Shown here: in pieces, positions 1 through 7,602 of the stretch
How the letters are laid out: each line of letters starts with the position of its first letter
How positions within the stretch are numbered: position 1 is the first letter of the stretch
Source: Streptomyces hayashii
GTDB taxonomy: Bacteria; Actinomycetota; Actinomycetes; Streptomycetales; Streptomycetaceae
DNA: 34,495 nt
Assembly (NCBI RefSeq): GCF_024539815.1
Contig: NZ_JAHHIU010000145.1
Span: forward strand, 1-34,495
Direction: 5' to 3'
Notes under the pieces: generated by a model
What the model saw: only the letters and a program-made list of their open reading frames with translations
Databases searched by the model: none
What the model was told of the DNA's origin: nothing
Position numbers and translations under genes: made by a program

Positions 1-1668
1 GTCCCGGTCCCCCGGCCCCGCCGCCCCGCCCACCGCCTGCACACCCGGCGCATCGCCGAGGCGATCGACGCCCAGGCCGCGTTCACCCGGATGTACGCCG
101 GGTCGCCCCGCGCGTTCTGGCTGGACAGTTCCCGGGTCGAGGAGGGGCTCTCCCGCTTCTCGTTCCTGGGCGACGACAGCGGACCGCTCGCCGAGTTCGT
201 CCGCTACGACGTCGAAGCCGGCCGCTGCGAGATCGAGCGCGCCGGGCGGCCCACGCGCAAGGTCCGGGCGAGCGTCTTCGACTACCTCAAGCGGCAGTTG
301 GCCAACCGCCGCGTCGACGCCACCGGGCTGCCGTTCGACTTCACCGGCGGGTACGTCGGCTACTTCGGCTACGAGACGAAGGCCGACTGCGGCTCCCCGA
401 ACCGGCACCGCTCCGCCACCCCGGACGCCTGCTGGCTGTTCGCCGACCGGCTCATCGCGGTGGACCACCAGGAGGGGTTCACCTACGCGGTCTGCGTGGC
501 CGAGGACACCCCGCAGGCCGGTCAGGAGGCCGCGGACTGGCTGGAGAGCACGCTGACCCGGCTGTCCGCGCTCCCCACCGAGCCCACCCGTCCCCGCCGC
601 GCACCGCGCACACCGGCCCCGGCCCGACGCGACGCCGCCCCCACCGGCCTCGCCGGCCGGGCCACGCTGCTCACCGGCCCCGCGGCCGGGCGCACCGGCC
701 TCCGCGACGCCGAGCAGCCTCCCGTCCCCGTCCCGGCCCCGGTCGCGTCCGACGCCCCGGACGGGCTCAGGGGAGTCGAACCGTGGCTCGTGCGCGACCG
801 GGAGACCTACCTCGCGGACATCGCGGCCTGCCGGCGCGAGCTCGTCGCGGGCACCAGCTACGAGATCTGCCTGACCGACGCGGCGCGTTTACCCGCACCG
901 GACGACGCGTACGACTTCTACCGGGCGCTGCGCCGCGTCAACCCCGCCCCCTACGCCGCCTTCCTCAAGTTCGGCGACCTCGACGTGGCGGGCTCCTCGC
1001 CGGAGCGGTTCCTGCGGATCACCCGGGACGGCGTCGCCGAGGCCAAGCCCATCAAGGGCACCGCGCCACGCGGCGTCGGAGAGGCGGAGGACGCGCGGCT
1101 GCGCGACGCGCTCGCCGCGGACGCCAAGACGCGCGCCGAGAACCTGATGATCGTCGACCTGCTCCGCAACGACCTGGGGCGGGTCTGCCGGACCGGCACC
1201 GTGCGGGTCTCCCGGCTCATGGCGACCGAGACGTACGCGACCGTGCACCAGCTCGTCTCCACCGTCGAGGGCCGGCTGCGCGAGGGCGTGGACGCGGTGG
1301 ACTGCGTACGCGCCTGCTTCCCCGGCGGCTCGATGACGGGCGCGCCCAAGCTGCGCACGATGGAGATCATCGACGAGCTGGAGACCGAGGCCCGCGGCGT
1401 GTACTCGGGCGCTCTCGGCTATCTGGGATGCAGCGGCGGCGCGGATCTCAACATCGTCATCCGCACCGCCGTCATGGCCGGCGGAGTGCTGCAACTGGGG
1501 GCCGGGGGCGCGATCGTCCTGGACTCGGATCCGGCCGCGGAGTACGACGAGATGCTGCTGAAGACGGCCGCGCAGATGCGCGCCCTGCGCGAGCCCGCCG
1601 CGGACGCGGACGCGGACCCGGGGCCCGTCGACGCGGCGGCCGTGGCCGGGAAGCGGGCCGCGCGATGA
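1..1668 (+). CDS. pabB: Aminodeoxychorismate synthase, PabB (chorismate-binding) part, probably a PabA-PabB fusion; 5' partial
   Basis: Converts chorismate plus ammonia from glutamine to 4-amino-4-deoxychorismate, the first step to p-aminobenzoate (PABA). The frame is open to the left edge, and residues just before the first in-window ATG (position 91) read RRIAEAIDAQAAFTRMYAG, a PabB-like N-terminus, so the start lies outside the window and a fused PabA glutaminase upstream is likely. The chorismate-binding domain occupies the C-terminal half: PIKGT with Lys at visible residue 352 (PabB type; anthranilate synthases usually have PIAGT), then ENLMIVDLLRNDLGR and PGGSMTGAPK. A Pro/Ala-rich linker (about 590-770) separates it from the N-terminal part. 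Codon 889-891 is TTA (Leu), very rare in Streptomyces. The stop overlaps the next start (ATGA at 1665-1668). PabB identity is strong; the fusion is inferred. Confidence 0.9.
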   Translation, partial: VPVPRPRRPAHRLHTRRIAEAIDAQAAFTRMYAGSPRAFWLDSSRVEEGLSRFSFLGDDSGPLAEFVRYDVEAGRCEIERAGRPTRKVRASVFDYLKRQLANRRVDATGLPFDFTGGYVGYFGYETKADCGSPNRHRSATPDACWLFADRLIAVDHQEGFTYAVCVAEDTPQAGQEAADWLESTLTRLSALPTEPTRPRRAPRTPAPARRDAAPTGLAGRATLLTGPAAGRTGLRDAEQPPVPVPAPVASDAPDGLRGVEPWLVRDRETYLADIAACRRELVAGTSYEICLTDAARLPAPDDAYDFYRALRRVNPAPYAAFLKFGDLDVAGSSPERFLRITRDGVAEAKPIKGTAPRGVGEAEDARLRDALAADAKTRAENLMIVDLLRNDLGRVCRTGTVRVSRLMATETYATVHQLVSTVEGRLREGVDAVDCVRACFPGGSMTGAPKLRTMEIIDELETEARGVYSGALGYLGCSGGADLNIVIRTAVMAGGVLQLGAGGAIVLDSDPAAEYDEMLLKTAAQMRALREPAADADADPGPVDAAAVAGKRAAR

Positions 1669-3236
1669 CGGCCTCGCATGCGCCCGGGCCCGGCCCGGTC
1701 GTCACACCCGTGGCGGGGGTGCCGCGGCCCCGGGCGGTCGCCGACGACTCCACCGCCCCCGGCAACCTCGCCGCCTTTCTGGCCGCGCTCGCCGAGCGGC
1801 GCGGATGGGGCGGGCGGGCCGCGTTCCACCAGGGGCACCGGGTCTGGACCCATGGCGAGGTGCACGACCTCGGGGCGCGTGCGGGCCGGGTGCTCGCCGA
1901 GCACGGGGTGCGGCCCGGCGACCGGGTGCTCCTCGCGCTGCCCGACGGCATCGCGTGGGTGGCGGCCTTTCTCGGCGCGGCCCGGCTCGGCGCGATCGCC
2001 GTGCTGGTCAACCCCGAACTGACCGCCGCGGAGCACGCGTTCATGGCCGAGGACGCCGGGGCCGTGCTGTGCGTGACGGGGCCGGGCCTGGAGGACCGGT
2101 TCACCGACCGGGTCCGGCTCGGCGCCGACCAGCTGCTCGCGCTCGCCCCGACGGCCCGGCCGGCCCGCGCCCACCCGGTCGACGCGCACACGCCGCTGTA
2201 CGTGCAGTACACCTCGGGCACCACGGGCCGGCCGAAGGGGGTCGTGCACACGCACGGCGACCCGAAGACGTACCACGACCTCATCGGCCGGCGGCTGCTG
2301 CGGATCACCGAGGCGGACGTCACCCTCTCGGTGTCCAAGCTGTACTTCGCCTACGGCTTCGGCAACGCGTTCGTCTTCCCGCTCTTCTCGGGCTCCAGCG
2401 CCGTGCTGGTGGACCGGCGTCCGTCGCCCGCCGCCGTAGACGAGCTCGTCGCCCGGCACCGCGTCACCCTGCTCTACTCGGTGCCCTCGGCGTACGCGGC
2501 GCTGGTCGCCGACCGGGGCAGCGGACACACGGCCTGCTTCGCCTCGGTGCGCGCTGCGGTGTCGGCCGGTGAGGGCCTGCCGGACGGCCTCGGCGCCCGG
2601 GTCGAGGAACTGCTCGGCGCACCCGTGCTGGAGCAGATCGGCTCCACGGAGGCCGGCCACGCCTTCTGCGCCAACAGCCTGGGCCACCACCGGTCCGGCA
2701 CCGTCGGGCGGCCCGTGCCGGGGTTCGAGGTGGAGTTGCGCGACCGGGACGGGCGGCCGGCGCCCGAGGGCGCGGAGGGCGAGATGTGGGTGCGCGGGCC
2801 GACGGTGACGCGCGGCTATCTGAACCGGCCCGAGGAGACCGCGCGCACCCTGGTCGCCGGCTGGCTGGCCACCCACGACCGGGCCCGCCGCGAGCCGGAC
2901 GGCTCCTACCGCCATCTGGGCCGCGCCGACGACATGGAGATGGTCGGCGGGATCACCGTCTCCCCGCTGGAGGTGGAGGCCGTCCTGCGGGCCCATCCGG
3001 CGGTGCGGGAGGTCGCGGTCGCCGCCGTCCCGGACGCGCGGGGCGCCGGCAGACTGCGCGCCTTCGTCGTGCCCGCCGGCCCGATCGCCGCCTCCCTGGA
3101 GGCGGAGCTCGTCGCCCTGGCCCGTGAACGTCTCGCCGCCTTCAAGGTGCCCAGGAGCGTCTCCTTCGTGACGTCCCTGCCCCGCACCGCCACCGGAAAG
3201 CTCCGGCGCCATCTGGTCCGCCGGGGCGCGTGGTGA
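1665..3236 (+). CDS. Benzoate-CoA ligase-like acyl-CoA synthetase (candidate 4-aminobenzoate-CoA ligase)
   Basis: 523-aa member of the ANL adenylating superfamily. It would activate an aromatic carboxylic acid with ATP and transfer it to CoA. Motifs in order: P-loop YTSGTTGRPKGVVHTHG from about residue 182; SKLYFAYGFGN from about 224, characteristic of benzoate/hydroxybenzoate-CoA ligases; IGSTEAGHAF; the hinge region HLGRADDMEMVGGITVSPLEVE; and the C-terminal catalytic lysine in PRTATGKLRR (K512). The start at 1665 overlaps the pabB stop, so translation is probably coupled; an in-frame opening further upstream runs inside pabB and is ignored. Coupling to pabB makes p-aminobenzoate or a hydroxylated form the likely substrate, which is an inference. 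The product could feed a polyketide synthase or amide-forming enzyme to the left of the window. Confidence 0.85.
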   Translation: MTASHAPGPGPVVTPVAGVPRPRAVADDSTAPGNLAAFLAALAERRGWGGRAAFHQGHRVWTHGEVHDLGARAGRVLAEHGVRPGDRVLLALPDGIAWVAAFLGAARLGAIAVLVNPELTAAEHAFMAEDAGAVLCVTGPGLEDRFTDRVRLGADQLLALAPTARPARAHPVDAHTPLYVQYTSGTTGRPKGVVHTHGDPKTYHDLIGRRLLRITEADVTLSVSKLYFAYGFGNAFVFPLFSGSSAVLVDRRPSPAAVDELVARHRVTLLYSVPSAYAALVADRGSGHTACFASVRAAVSAGEGLPDGLGARVEELLGAPVLEQIGSTEAGHAFCANSLGHHRSGTVGRPVPGFEVELRDRDGRPAPEGAEGEMWVRGPTVTRGYLNRPEETARTLVAGWLATHDRARREPDGSYRHLGRADDMEMVGGITVSPLEVEAVLRAHPAVREVAVAAVPDARGAGRLRAFVVPAGPIAASLEAELVALARERLAAFKVPRSVSFVTSLPRTATGKLRRHLVRRGAW

Positions 3237-3286
3237 CCGTGTCCGGGCGCCCGCCGACACGGCGCCCGTCGACCGAGCGTCCGTCC

Positions 3287-3299
3287 GAGAGGAACAGCC
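3287..3299 (+). promoter_or_regulatory. Ribosome binding site, copy 1 of a duplicated 13-nt leader
   Basis: GAGAGGAACAGCC lies 2 nt before the ATG at 3302 and supports this start over in-frame GTG codons at 3230/3233. The identical 13-mer precedes pabC at 6068-6080. Confidence 0.6.
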
Positions 3300-3301
3300 A
3301 C

Positions 3302-4870
3302 ATGTCGCAGCACCCCCTGCTCGCCGACCGCGGGTTCTATCTGGGCCCGTTGTTCCGGCGGGCGGCCGAACGCCACGGAGCCGTCTTCGTGACCCTGGAC
3401 CGGCCGCTGGACACCCACCCCTTTCTGGGCGTCCACCTGGACTACCGCACGCTGGCCGACCTCGTGGACGAGCTGTCGGGCCGGCTGTGGGCGGCCGGGG
3501 TGCGCCCCTCGGAGCGGGTGGCCGTCCACAAGACGGACAACGTCGACATCGTGCTGCTGACCTGCGCGATATCCCGGATCGGCGCGGTGCCCGCGCTGCT
3601 CTCCCCGGGGCTGGCCGGTCCGGTCGTGGAGCAGCTGCTGGAACGGCTGGGGAAGCCCTGGCTGATCACCGACCGGGCCAGGCTGGAGGGACCGCTGCGC
3701 GGGGTCGGGACGTCCGTGCGGCGGATCCTGTCGGTGGACGACGCGCCCGGCGCCGAGCCGCTGGAGCAGTACGCCGGCGCCGAGCCGCCCGCGCCGGTGC
3801 GGCTGCATCCGCGCGAACCCGCCCTGATCACCCACAGCTCGGGCACCACGGGCGTGCCCAAGCTGGCCGTGCACTGCCCGAACGCGATGTGGAACCGGCT
3901 CGTGCCGCAGAAGGCGATGGGCTGGCCCACCCGCGGCGAGACGGCCGCACTGCACATGTCGTTCGTGCACTCGCGCTTCTACCACCTGCTCGGCGTGCTC
4001 CTGCGCTTCGGCAGCCCGCTCGTGCTGATCACCGACCCGGAACCGGCGGCCGTCGGACCGCTGCTGGCCCGCCACCGCCCCGGCATCGTCGAGACGCACC
4101 CCAACACCTTCGTGCTGTGGGAGGAGCTGGCCGACGCGCCCGGCGCCCCGCTGTCCCGGGTGAAGTCGTACGGCTCGACGTTCGACGCGATCCACCCGCG
4201 CACCGTGCGCCGGCTCCTGGGCGCGTCCACCCGCCGAACGCCCTGGCTGATCCAGCTGTACGGGCAGAGCGAGACGGGTCCGGTCGCGTTCCGCTGGTTC
4301 ACGCGGCGCAGCGCGGAGCGCGCGGACGGCAGACGGGTCGGGATCGGCATCCCCGGCTTCACCCGGGTGCGGATCGCCGACGCCGAGGGACGGCGGGTCC
4401 CGCCGGGCACGCCCGGGCGGATCGAGGCCCGCACCCGGGGGCGGATCCTCACCTATCTCGGCGCGCGGGAGCACTACGAGCGCCAGCTCGACGGCGGCTG
4501 GTGGCAGATGGGCGACCTGGGCTGCATGAGCCGGCTGGGCGCGCTGCGTCTGATCGACCGCGAGGTCGACCGGATCGACGCGGTGCACAGCAATCTGGAG
4601 ATCGAGGACACCCTGATGGAGCGGCTGGAGGAACTCCGCGAGGTGGTCGTCGTGGCCGGCGCGGACCGTGAGCCGGTGCCGGTGGTGTGCGTGCGCGGCG
4701 AGGGGCCACTCGACCCGGAGCGCTGGCGGGCGGCCACGGCCGATCTGCCCGCGATGGCCGAGCCGCGGCAGTGGCGGTTCGACGAGCTGCCGATGACGGC
4801 GACCTGGAAGGTCAAGCGGGTGGAGGTCACCCGCATGCTGACCGGGACGCCGCAGAGCGTGCGCGCGTGA
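3302..4870 (+). CDS. Divergent AMP-dependent synthetase/ligase (acid-CoA ligase or acyl-adenylating enzyme)
   Basis: 522-aa second adenylating enzyme of the cluster. Seen: P-loop THSSGTTGVPKLAVH (from about residue 177), YGQSETGPVAF, QMGDLGCMSRLGALRLIDREVD, and a C-terminal TATWKVKR in which K503 sits where the catalytic Lys of the family lies, with Trp replacing the usual Gly. The hinge (RIDAVHSNLEIED) departs from the common RxxDxIKxxGxxVxxxEIE form, so it is only distantly related to the preceding ligase and probably takes a different acid. The ATG at 3302 has the duplicated leader GAGAGGAACAGCC. A GTG at 3233 overlapping the previous stop would add 23 Arg/Pro/Thr-rich residues that do not look like protein. 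The stop overlaps the next GTG (GTGA at 4867-4870). Substrate unknown; it may act as a CoA ligase, or load a carrier protein, or form an amide. Confidence 0.8.
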   Translation: MSQHPLLADRGFYLGPLFRRAAERHGAVFVTLDRPLDTHPFLGVHLDYRTLADLVDELSGRLWAAGVRPSERVAVHKTDNVDIVLLTCAISRIGAVPALLSPGLAGPVVEQLLERLGKPWLITDRARLEGPLRGVGTSVRRILSVDDAPGAEPLEQYAGAEPPAPVRLHPREPALITHSSGTTGVPKLAVHCPNAMWNRLVPQKAMGWPTRGETAALHMSFVHSRFYHLLGVLLRFGSPLVLITDPEPAAVGPLLARHRPGIVETHPNTFVLWEELADAPGAPLSRVKSYGSTFDAIHPRTVRRLLGASTRRTPWLIQLYGQSETGPVAFRWFTRRSAERADGRRVGIGIPGFTRVRIADAEGRRVPPGTPGRIEARTRGRILTYLGAREHYERQLDGGWWQMGDLGCMSRLGALRLIDREVDRIDAVHSNLEIEDTLMERLEELREVVVVAGADREPVPVVCVRGEGPLDPERWRAATADLPAMAEPRQWRFDELPMTATWKVKRVEVTRMLTGTPQSVRA

Positions 4871-6057
4871 ACCCGGTCGTCGTCGTGGGCGCGGGCCCCG
4901 TCGGACTGTCGGCCGCGCTCGCCCTGCGTGCGCGCGGACTGCCCGTCGTGCTGCTGGAGGCGGACGCCGAGGACCGCGAACGGCCGGGCAGCCGCGCCCT
5001 GTTCGTGCACCGCGAGACGCTCCGTCTGCTCGACGGGATGCGTCCCGGGCTCGCCGCGGAGATCACGTCCTACGGGCGGACCTGGCACACCCGGCGGACC
5101 CTGTACCGGGGCCGTGAGGTGTACGCGCGCACCTTCCCGCCGCCGTCCGGCGCCCCGGCCGCGCTCCCGCCCTTCACCAGCCTGCGCCAGGTGGACACCG
5201 AGCGCTTCCTGCGCGCCGCCTGCGAGCGGTCCGGGGTCGTCTTCGAGTGGGAAGCGCGGGTGACCGGCGTGGCCGCCGCGCCGGACGGGGTCGTGGTGAG
5301 CGGCGAGGACGGACGGGAGTGGCGCGCGGGGCACGTCGTCGCCGCCGACGGGGCCCGCTCGGCGGTCCGGCGTGCGCTGGGCGTCGCCATGGAGGGCGTC
5401 CGGGGCGAGGGCTTCCACGTCGTCGTGGACGTGGCCGACGTGCCGGGCGGCGAACTGCCGCTGGAGCGGGTCTTCCATTACGAGCATCCGGGGGTCGGCG
5501 GCCGCAGCGTGATGCGGCTGCCGTTCACCGGGGGCTTCCAGGTCGACCTGCAGTGCCGCGACGACGACGCGCAGGAGGCGTTCGGGACCGAGGAGGCGGT
5601 ACGGCGCTGGCTGCCGGCGGTCGTCGGCGAGGGATACGCCGACCGGATCCTGTGGGTGTCGACGTACCGTTTCCAGCGTCTGGTCGCGGCCTCGTTCACG
5701 GATTCGCGCCGGCGGGTGCTGCTCGTCGGCGAGGCGGCGCATCTGTTCCCGCCGTTCGGCGCGCGCGGCATGAACAGCGGGATCGCGGACGCGGCGGCGG
5801 CGGCCGAGGCCATCGCCGCCGGGACCGTCGGCGCGGTCGAGGCGTTCGCCGAGGCGCGGCGCGCGGCGGGGCTGTTCAACAGCGCCGCCGCGGGAAGCGC
5901 GCTGGAGCATCTGCGTCCGAGCCGCCGGAGCGTGCGGCTCAGGCAGCGGGCGGCGGCGGCGCTCGCGCCCGTGCTGCCGTCGTGCGGTTCGTGGCTGGAG
6001 CACGCGCCGTACGGGCCGCGCGGCGGGGCCCCCGCGGCAGCGGGCGGAAAGTACTGA
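4867..6057 (+). CDS. FAD-dependent aromatic hydroxylase (PHBH-type flavoprotein monooxygenase)
   Basis: 396-aa class A flavoprotein monooxygenase that would hydroxylate an aromatic or amino-aromatic substrate with NAD(P)H and O2. The Rossmann motif VVVVGAGPVGLSAA is at residues 4-17 (GxGxxG G8-G13), the DG motif AADGARSAVRR near 159-169, and the second FAD motif at 285-300 reads VLLVGEAAHLFPPFGARGMN. The usual GDAAH has Glu (E289) for Asp, a conservative change at a residue that contacts the FAD ribityl/pyrophosphate. The GTG start overlaps the previous stop by 4 nt, so it belongs to the same translationally coupled set. Context suggests hydroxylation (C- or N-) of p-aminobenzoate or its thioester; the sequence does not identify the position. 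The C-terminal thioredoxin-like domain of phenol hydroxylases is absent. Confidence 0.85.
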   Translation: MNPVVVVGAGPVGLSAALALRARGLPVVLLEADAEDRERPGSRALFVHRETLRLLDGMRPGLAAEITSYGRTWHTRRTLYRGREVYARTFPPPSGAPAALPPFTSLRQVDTERFLRAACERSGVVFEWEARVTGVAAAPDGVVVSGEDGREWRAGHVVAADGARSAVRRALGVAMEGVRGEGFHVVVDVADVPGGELPLERVFHYEHPGVGGRSVMRLPFTGGFQVDLQCRDDDAQEAFGTEEAVRRWLPAVVGEGYADRILWVSTYRFQRLVAASFTDSRRRVLLVGEAAHLFPPFGARGMNSGIADAAAAAEAIAAGTVGAVEAFAEARRAAGLFNSAAAGSALEHLRPSRRSVRLRQRAAAALAPVLPSCGSWLEHAPYGPRGGAPAAAGGKY

Positions 6058-6067
6058 GACGGAACCG

Positions 6068-6080
6068 GAGAGGAACAGCC
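6068..6080 (+). promoter_or_regulatory. Ribosome binding site, copy 2 of the duplicated 13-nt leader
   Basis: GAGAGGAACAGCC ends 1 nt before the ATG at 6082. It is identical to 3287-3299, so two genes of this operon share the same translation initiation leader. Confidence 0.6.
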
Positions 6081-6081
6081 G

Positions 6082-6879
6082 ATGACACGGCAGGCGGTCG
6101 TGGAGGAGTCGTTGGCGTGGACGCCGGCCAGGGGGCTGACGCCCCGCGCCGGGACCGGCGGCGGGCGGCTGCTCGTGGCGGACTCGTGGCTGGTGCGCGA
6201 CGGCCGGGTGCGCGGCCTGGAACGGCACCGGGAGCGGTTCCTGCGGGCCTGCGGCGAGTGCAGCGGGCCGCCGTTGCGCCGGCTGCTGGAGTTCTGGCGG
6301 GACGCGACGGCCGCGCTGCCGCGCACCGGCGAGTGGTTCCCGCGGGTGGAACTCGCGGCGGGGTCGCTGGAGTTGCGGCTGCTGCTGCGGCCCGCCCCGC
6401 CGCTGGAGCCGGACATCCGGGTCTGGGCGGCGGGCCAGCCGGACCCGCGGACCATGCCCCGCCGCAAGGGGCCCGACCTGGACGCCCTTGCCCGGGTGCG
6501 CCGCCGGGCGTCCGACGAGGGTGCGACGGAGGCGGTGCTGGTCGCGCCCTCCGGCGCGGTGCTGGAGGCGGCGACCGCCAGCGTCCTGTGGTGGGAGGGC
6601 GATGCGCTGTGCCTGCCCCCGCCCCGGCTGCCGGTGCTGTCCGGGGTGACGGTCGGCCTGATCCAGGAACGGGCCCACCGGATCGGGATCCGGGTCGCCC
6701 ACCGCGAGCGGTCGCTGACCGAGCTGGACGGCCGGGAGGTGTGGCTGGTGAACGCCCTGCACGGGATCCGGCCCGTCACGGGCTGGGCGGGCGGGGCGAT
6801 CGGCTGCGCGCCCGCCGTGCGGGCCACGGAATGGCGCCGGTGGCTGGACTCGCTGGCGGAGCCTCTGCCGCACGGGTGA
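6082..6879 (+). CDS. pabC: Class IV PLP enzyme, 4-amino-4-deoxychorismate lyase (PabC-like)
   Basis: 265 aa, the usual size for the family. Removes pyruvate from 4-amino-4-deoxychorismate to release p-aminobenzoate, completing the step begun by PabAB in the same operon. The PLP lysine is expected at K129 in RRKGPDLDAL, and E162 in VLEAATASVLWW matches the cofactor-N1 glutamate followed by the family's Ser/Thr-rich strand. The later segments PPPRLPVLSGVTVGLIQE and VNALHGIRPV match the phosphate-binding turn and substrate loop. It begins 24 bp after the hydroxylase stop and ends just before a strong hairpin. A branched-chain or D-amino acid aminotransferase of the same fold is the alternative, but the pabAB partner makes ADC lyase much more likely. 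A second, primary-metabolism copy elsewhere in the genome would be expected. Confidence 0.88.
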   Translation: MTRQAVVEESLAWTPARGLTPRAGTGGGRLLVADSWLVRDGRVRGLERHRERFLRACGECSGPPLRRLLEFWRDATAALPRTGEWFPRVELAAGSLELRLLLRPAPPLEPDIRVWAAGQPDPRTMPRRKGPDLDALARVRRRASDEGATEAVLVAPSGAVLEAATASVLWWEGDALCLPPPRLPVLSGVTVGLIQERAHRIGIRVAHRERSLTELDGREVWLVNALHGIRPVTGWAGGAIGCAPAVRATEWRRWLDSLAEPLPHG

Positions 6880-6894
6880 GGTGAGGAGCGAGAA

Positions 6895-6924
6895 CGGGCA
6901 TCGGCGCCCTTCCGCCGATGCCCG
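6895..6924 (+). terminator. Hairpin terminator after pabC
   Basis: Perfect 12-bp stem CGGGCATCGGCG (6895-6906) and CGCCGATGCCCG (6913-6924) with a 6-nt loop, 15 bp after the pabC stop, followed by CTTTCC. There is no long T tract, as is common in Streptomyces. It marks the right end of the aminobenzoate operon. Confidence 0.8.
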
Positions 6925-7031
6925 CTTTCCGCATTCCTTGATTCCCGCGCTTTCCGCCCGCCCCGCTTTTTCAGGAGCGGTTGCCCTTCCGTGCCGCGTT
7001 CTGCACGTCCGGGCTTCCGCGTTCGGCGTTC

Positions 7032-7087
7032 TGCGTTTCTGTATTTCTGCGTTTCTGTGTTTCTGTGTTTCTGTGTTTCTGTGGTTA
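7032..7087. repeat. 8-bp tandem repeat (TGTGTTTC), about six copies
   Basis: Units TGCGTTTC, TGTATTTC, TGCGTTTC and then TGTGTTTC three times run from 7032 to 7079 and decay into the stop codon of the minus-strand AhpD-like gene. The preceding 100 bp (from about 6925) are also T/C-rich with degenerate copies. The composition is very unlike the surrounding GC-rich DNA. On the minus strand this is the 3' UTR of the AhpD-like gene. Confidence 0.85.
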
Positions 7088-7570
7088 TTTCTTGGCGGGC
7101 TGGTAGGCGCCGGGTGCCATGCGCGTGGCGATGGCGATCCGGTTGTAGGCGTTGATGACCGTCGCCGCCCAGATCAGCGCCGCCAGCTGCGCCTCGTCGA
7201 AGACCTCCGCCGCCTCGGCGTAGACGGCGTCAGGCACATGACCGTCGTGCACCAGGGTCACCGCCTCGGTCAACGCCAGTGCGGCGCGCTCCCGTTCGGT
7301 GAAGAAGGGGGTCTCCCGCCAGGCGTTGAGCGCGTACAGCCGCTGCTCGCTCTCGCCCTGGGCGCGGGCGTCCTTCGTGTGCATGTCGAGGCAGAAGGCG
7401 CAGCCGTTGAGCTGCGAGGCGCGGGTCCTGACCAGTTCCAGAATCTCCGGTTCGACCTTCGCGTCCTGTGCGGCGGAAACCGCGGCGGCGTGCAGGGAGC
7501 CCATCGCGGCGGAGACCTCGGGGGTCGTCTTCTTGAGGGCCACGCGGGACACGGAATTACTGTTCGTCAT
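7085..7570 (-). CDS. AhpD-like carboxymuconolactone decarboxylase-family protein (paralogue 1)
   Basis: 161 aa. The signature SQLNGCAFCLDMH with C57, C60 and H64 is the CxxC...H active site of AhpD-type alkylhydroperoxidases, a fold in which the cysteine pair reduces peroxides or relays thiols. The C-terminal half (ALALTEAVTLVHDGHVPD, ATVINAYNRIAIATRM) follows the family. The ATG at 7570 is the natural N-terminus; the frame stays open far upstream through shadow coding and should be cut here. It lies 32 bp after the MocR stop, so the two are probably cotranscribed. Two further paralogues start on the other side of the MocR gene. Peroxidase or redox-relay function is family knowledge; the substrate is unknown. 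Confidence 0.88.
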   Translation of the reverse strand: MTNSNSVSRVALKKTTPEVSAAMGSLHAAAVSAAQDAKVEPEILELVRTRASQLNGCAFCLDMHTKDARAQGESEQRLYALNAWRETPFFTERERAALALTEAVTLVHDGHVPDAVYAEAAEVFDEAQLAALIWAATVINAYNRIAIATRMAPGAYQPAKK

Positions 7571-7602
7571 GGTGGGACTGTATCCGGGAAAATCCAGGAA
7601 AT

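Noticed and set aside
889..1494. Long minus-strand open frames opposite pabB
   Set aside because: Shadow frames of high-GC coding DNA; composition (Arg/Ala/Gly/His) and lack of ribosome binding sites fit antisense of the real gene.
783..1664. N-terminal extension of the first ligase back to 783
   Set aside because: Arg/Pro-rich nonsense overlapping pabB; the domain begins after the ATG at 1665, which overlaps the pabB stop.
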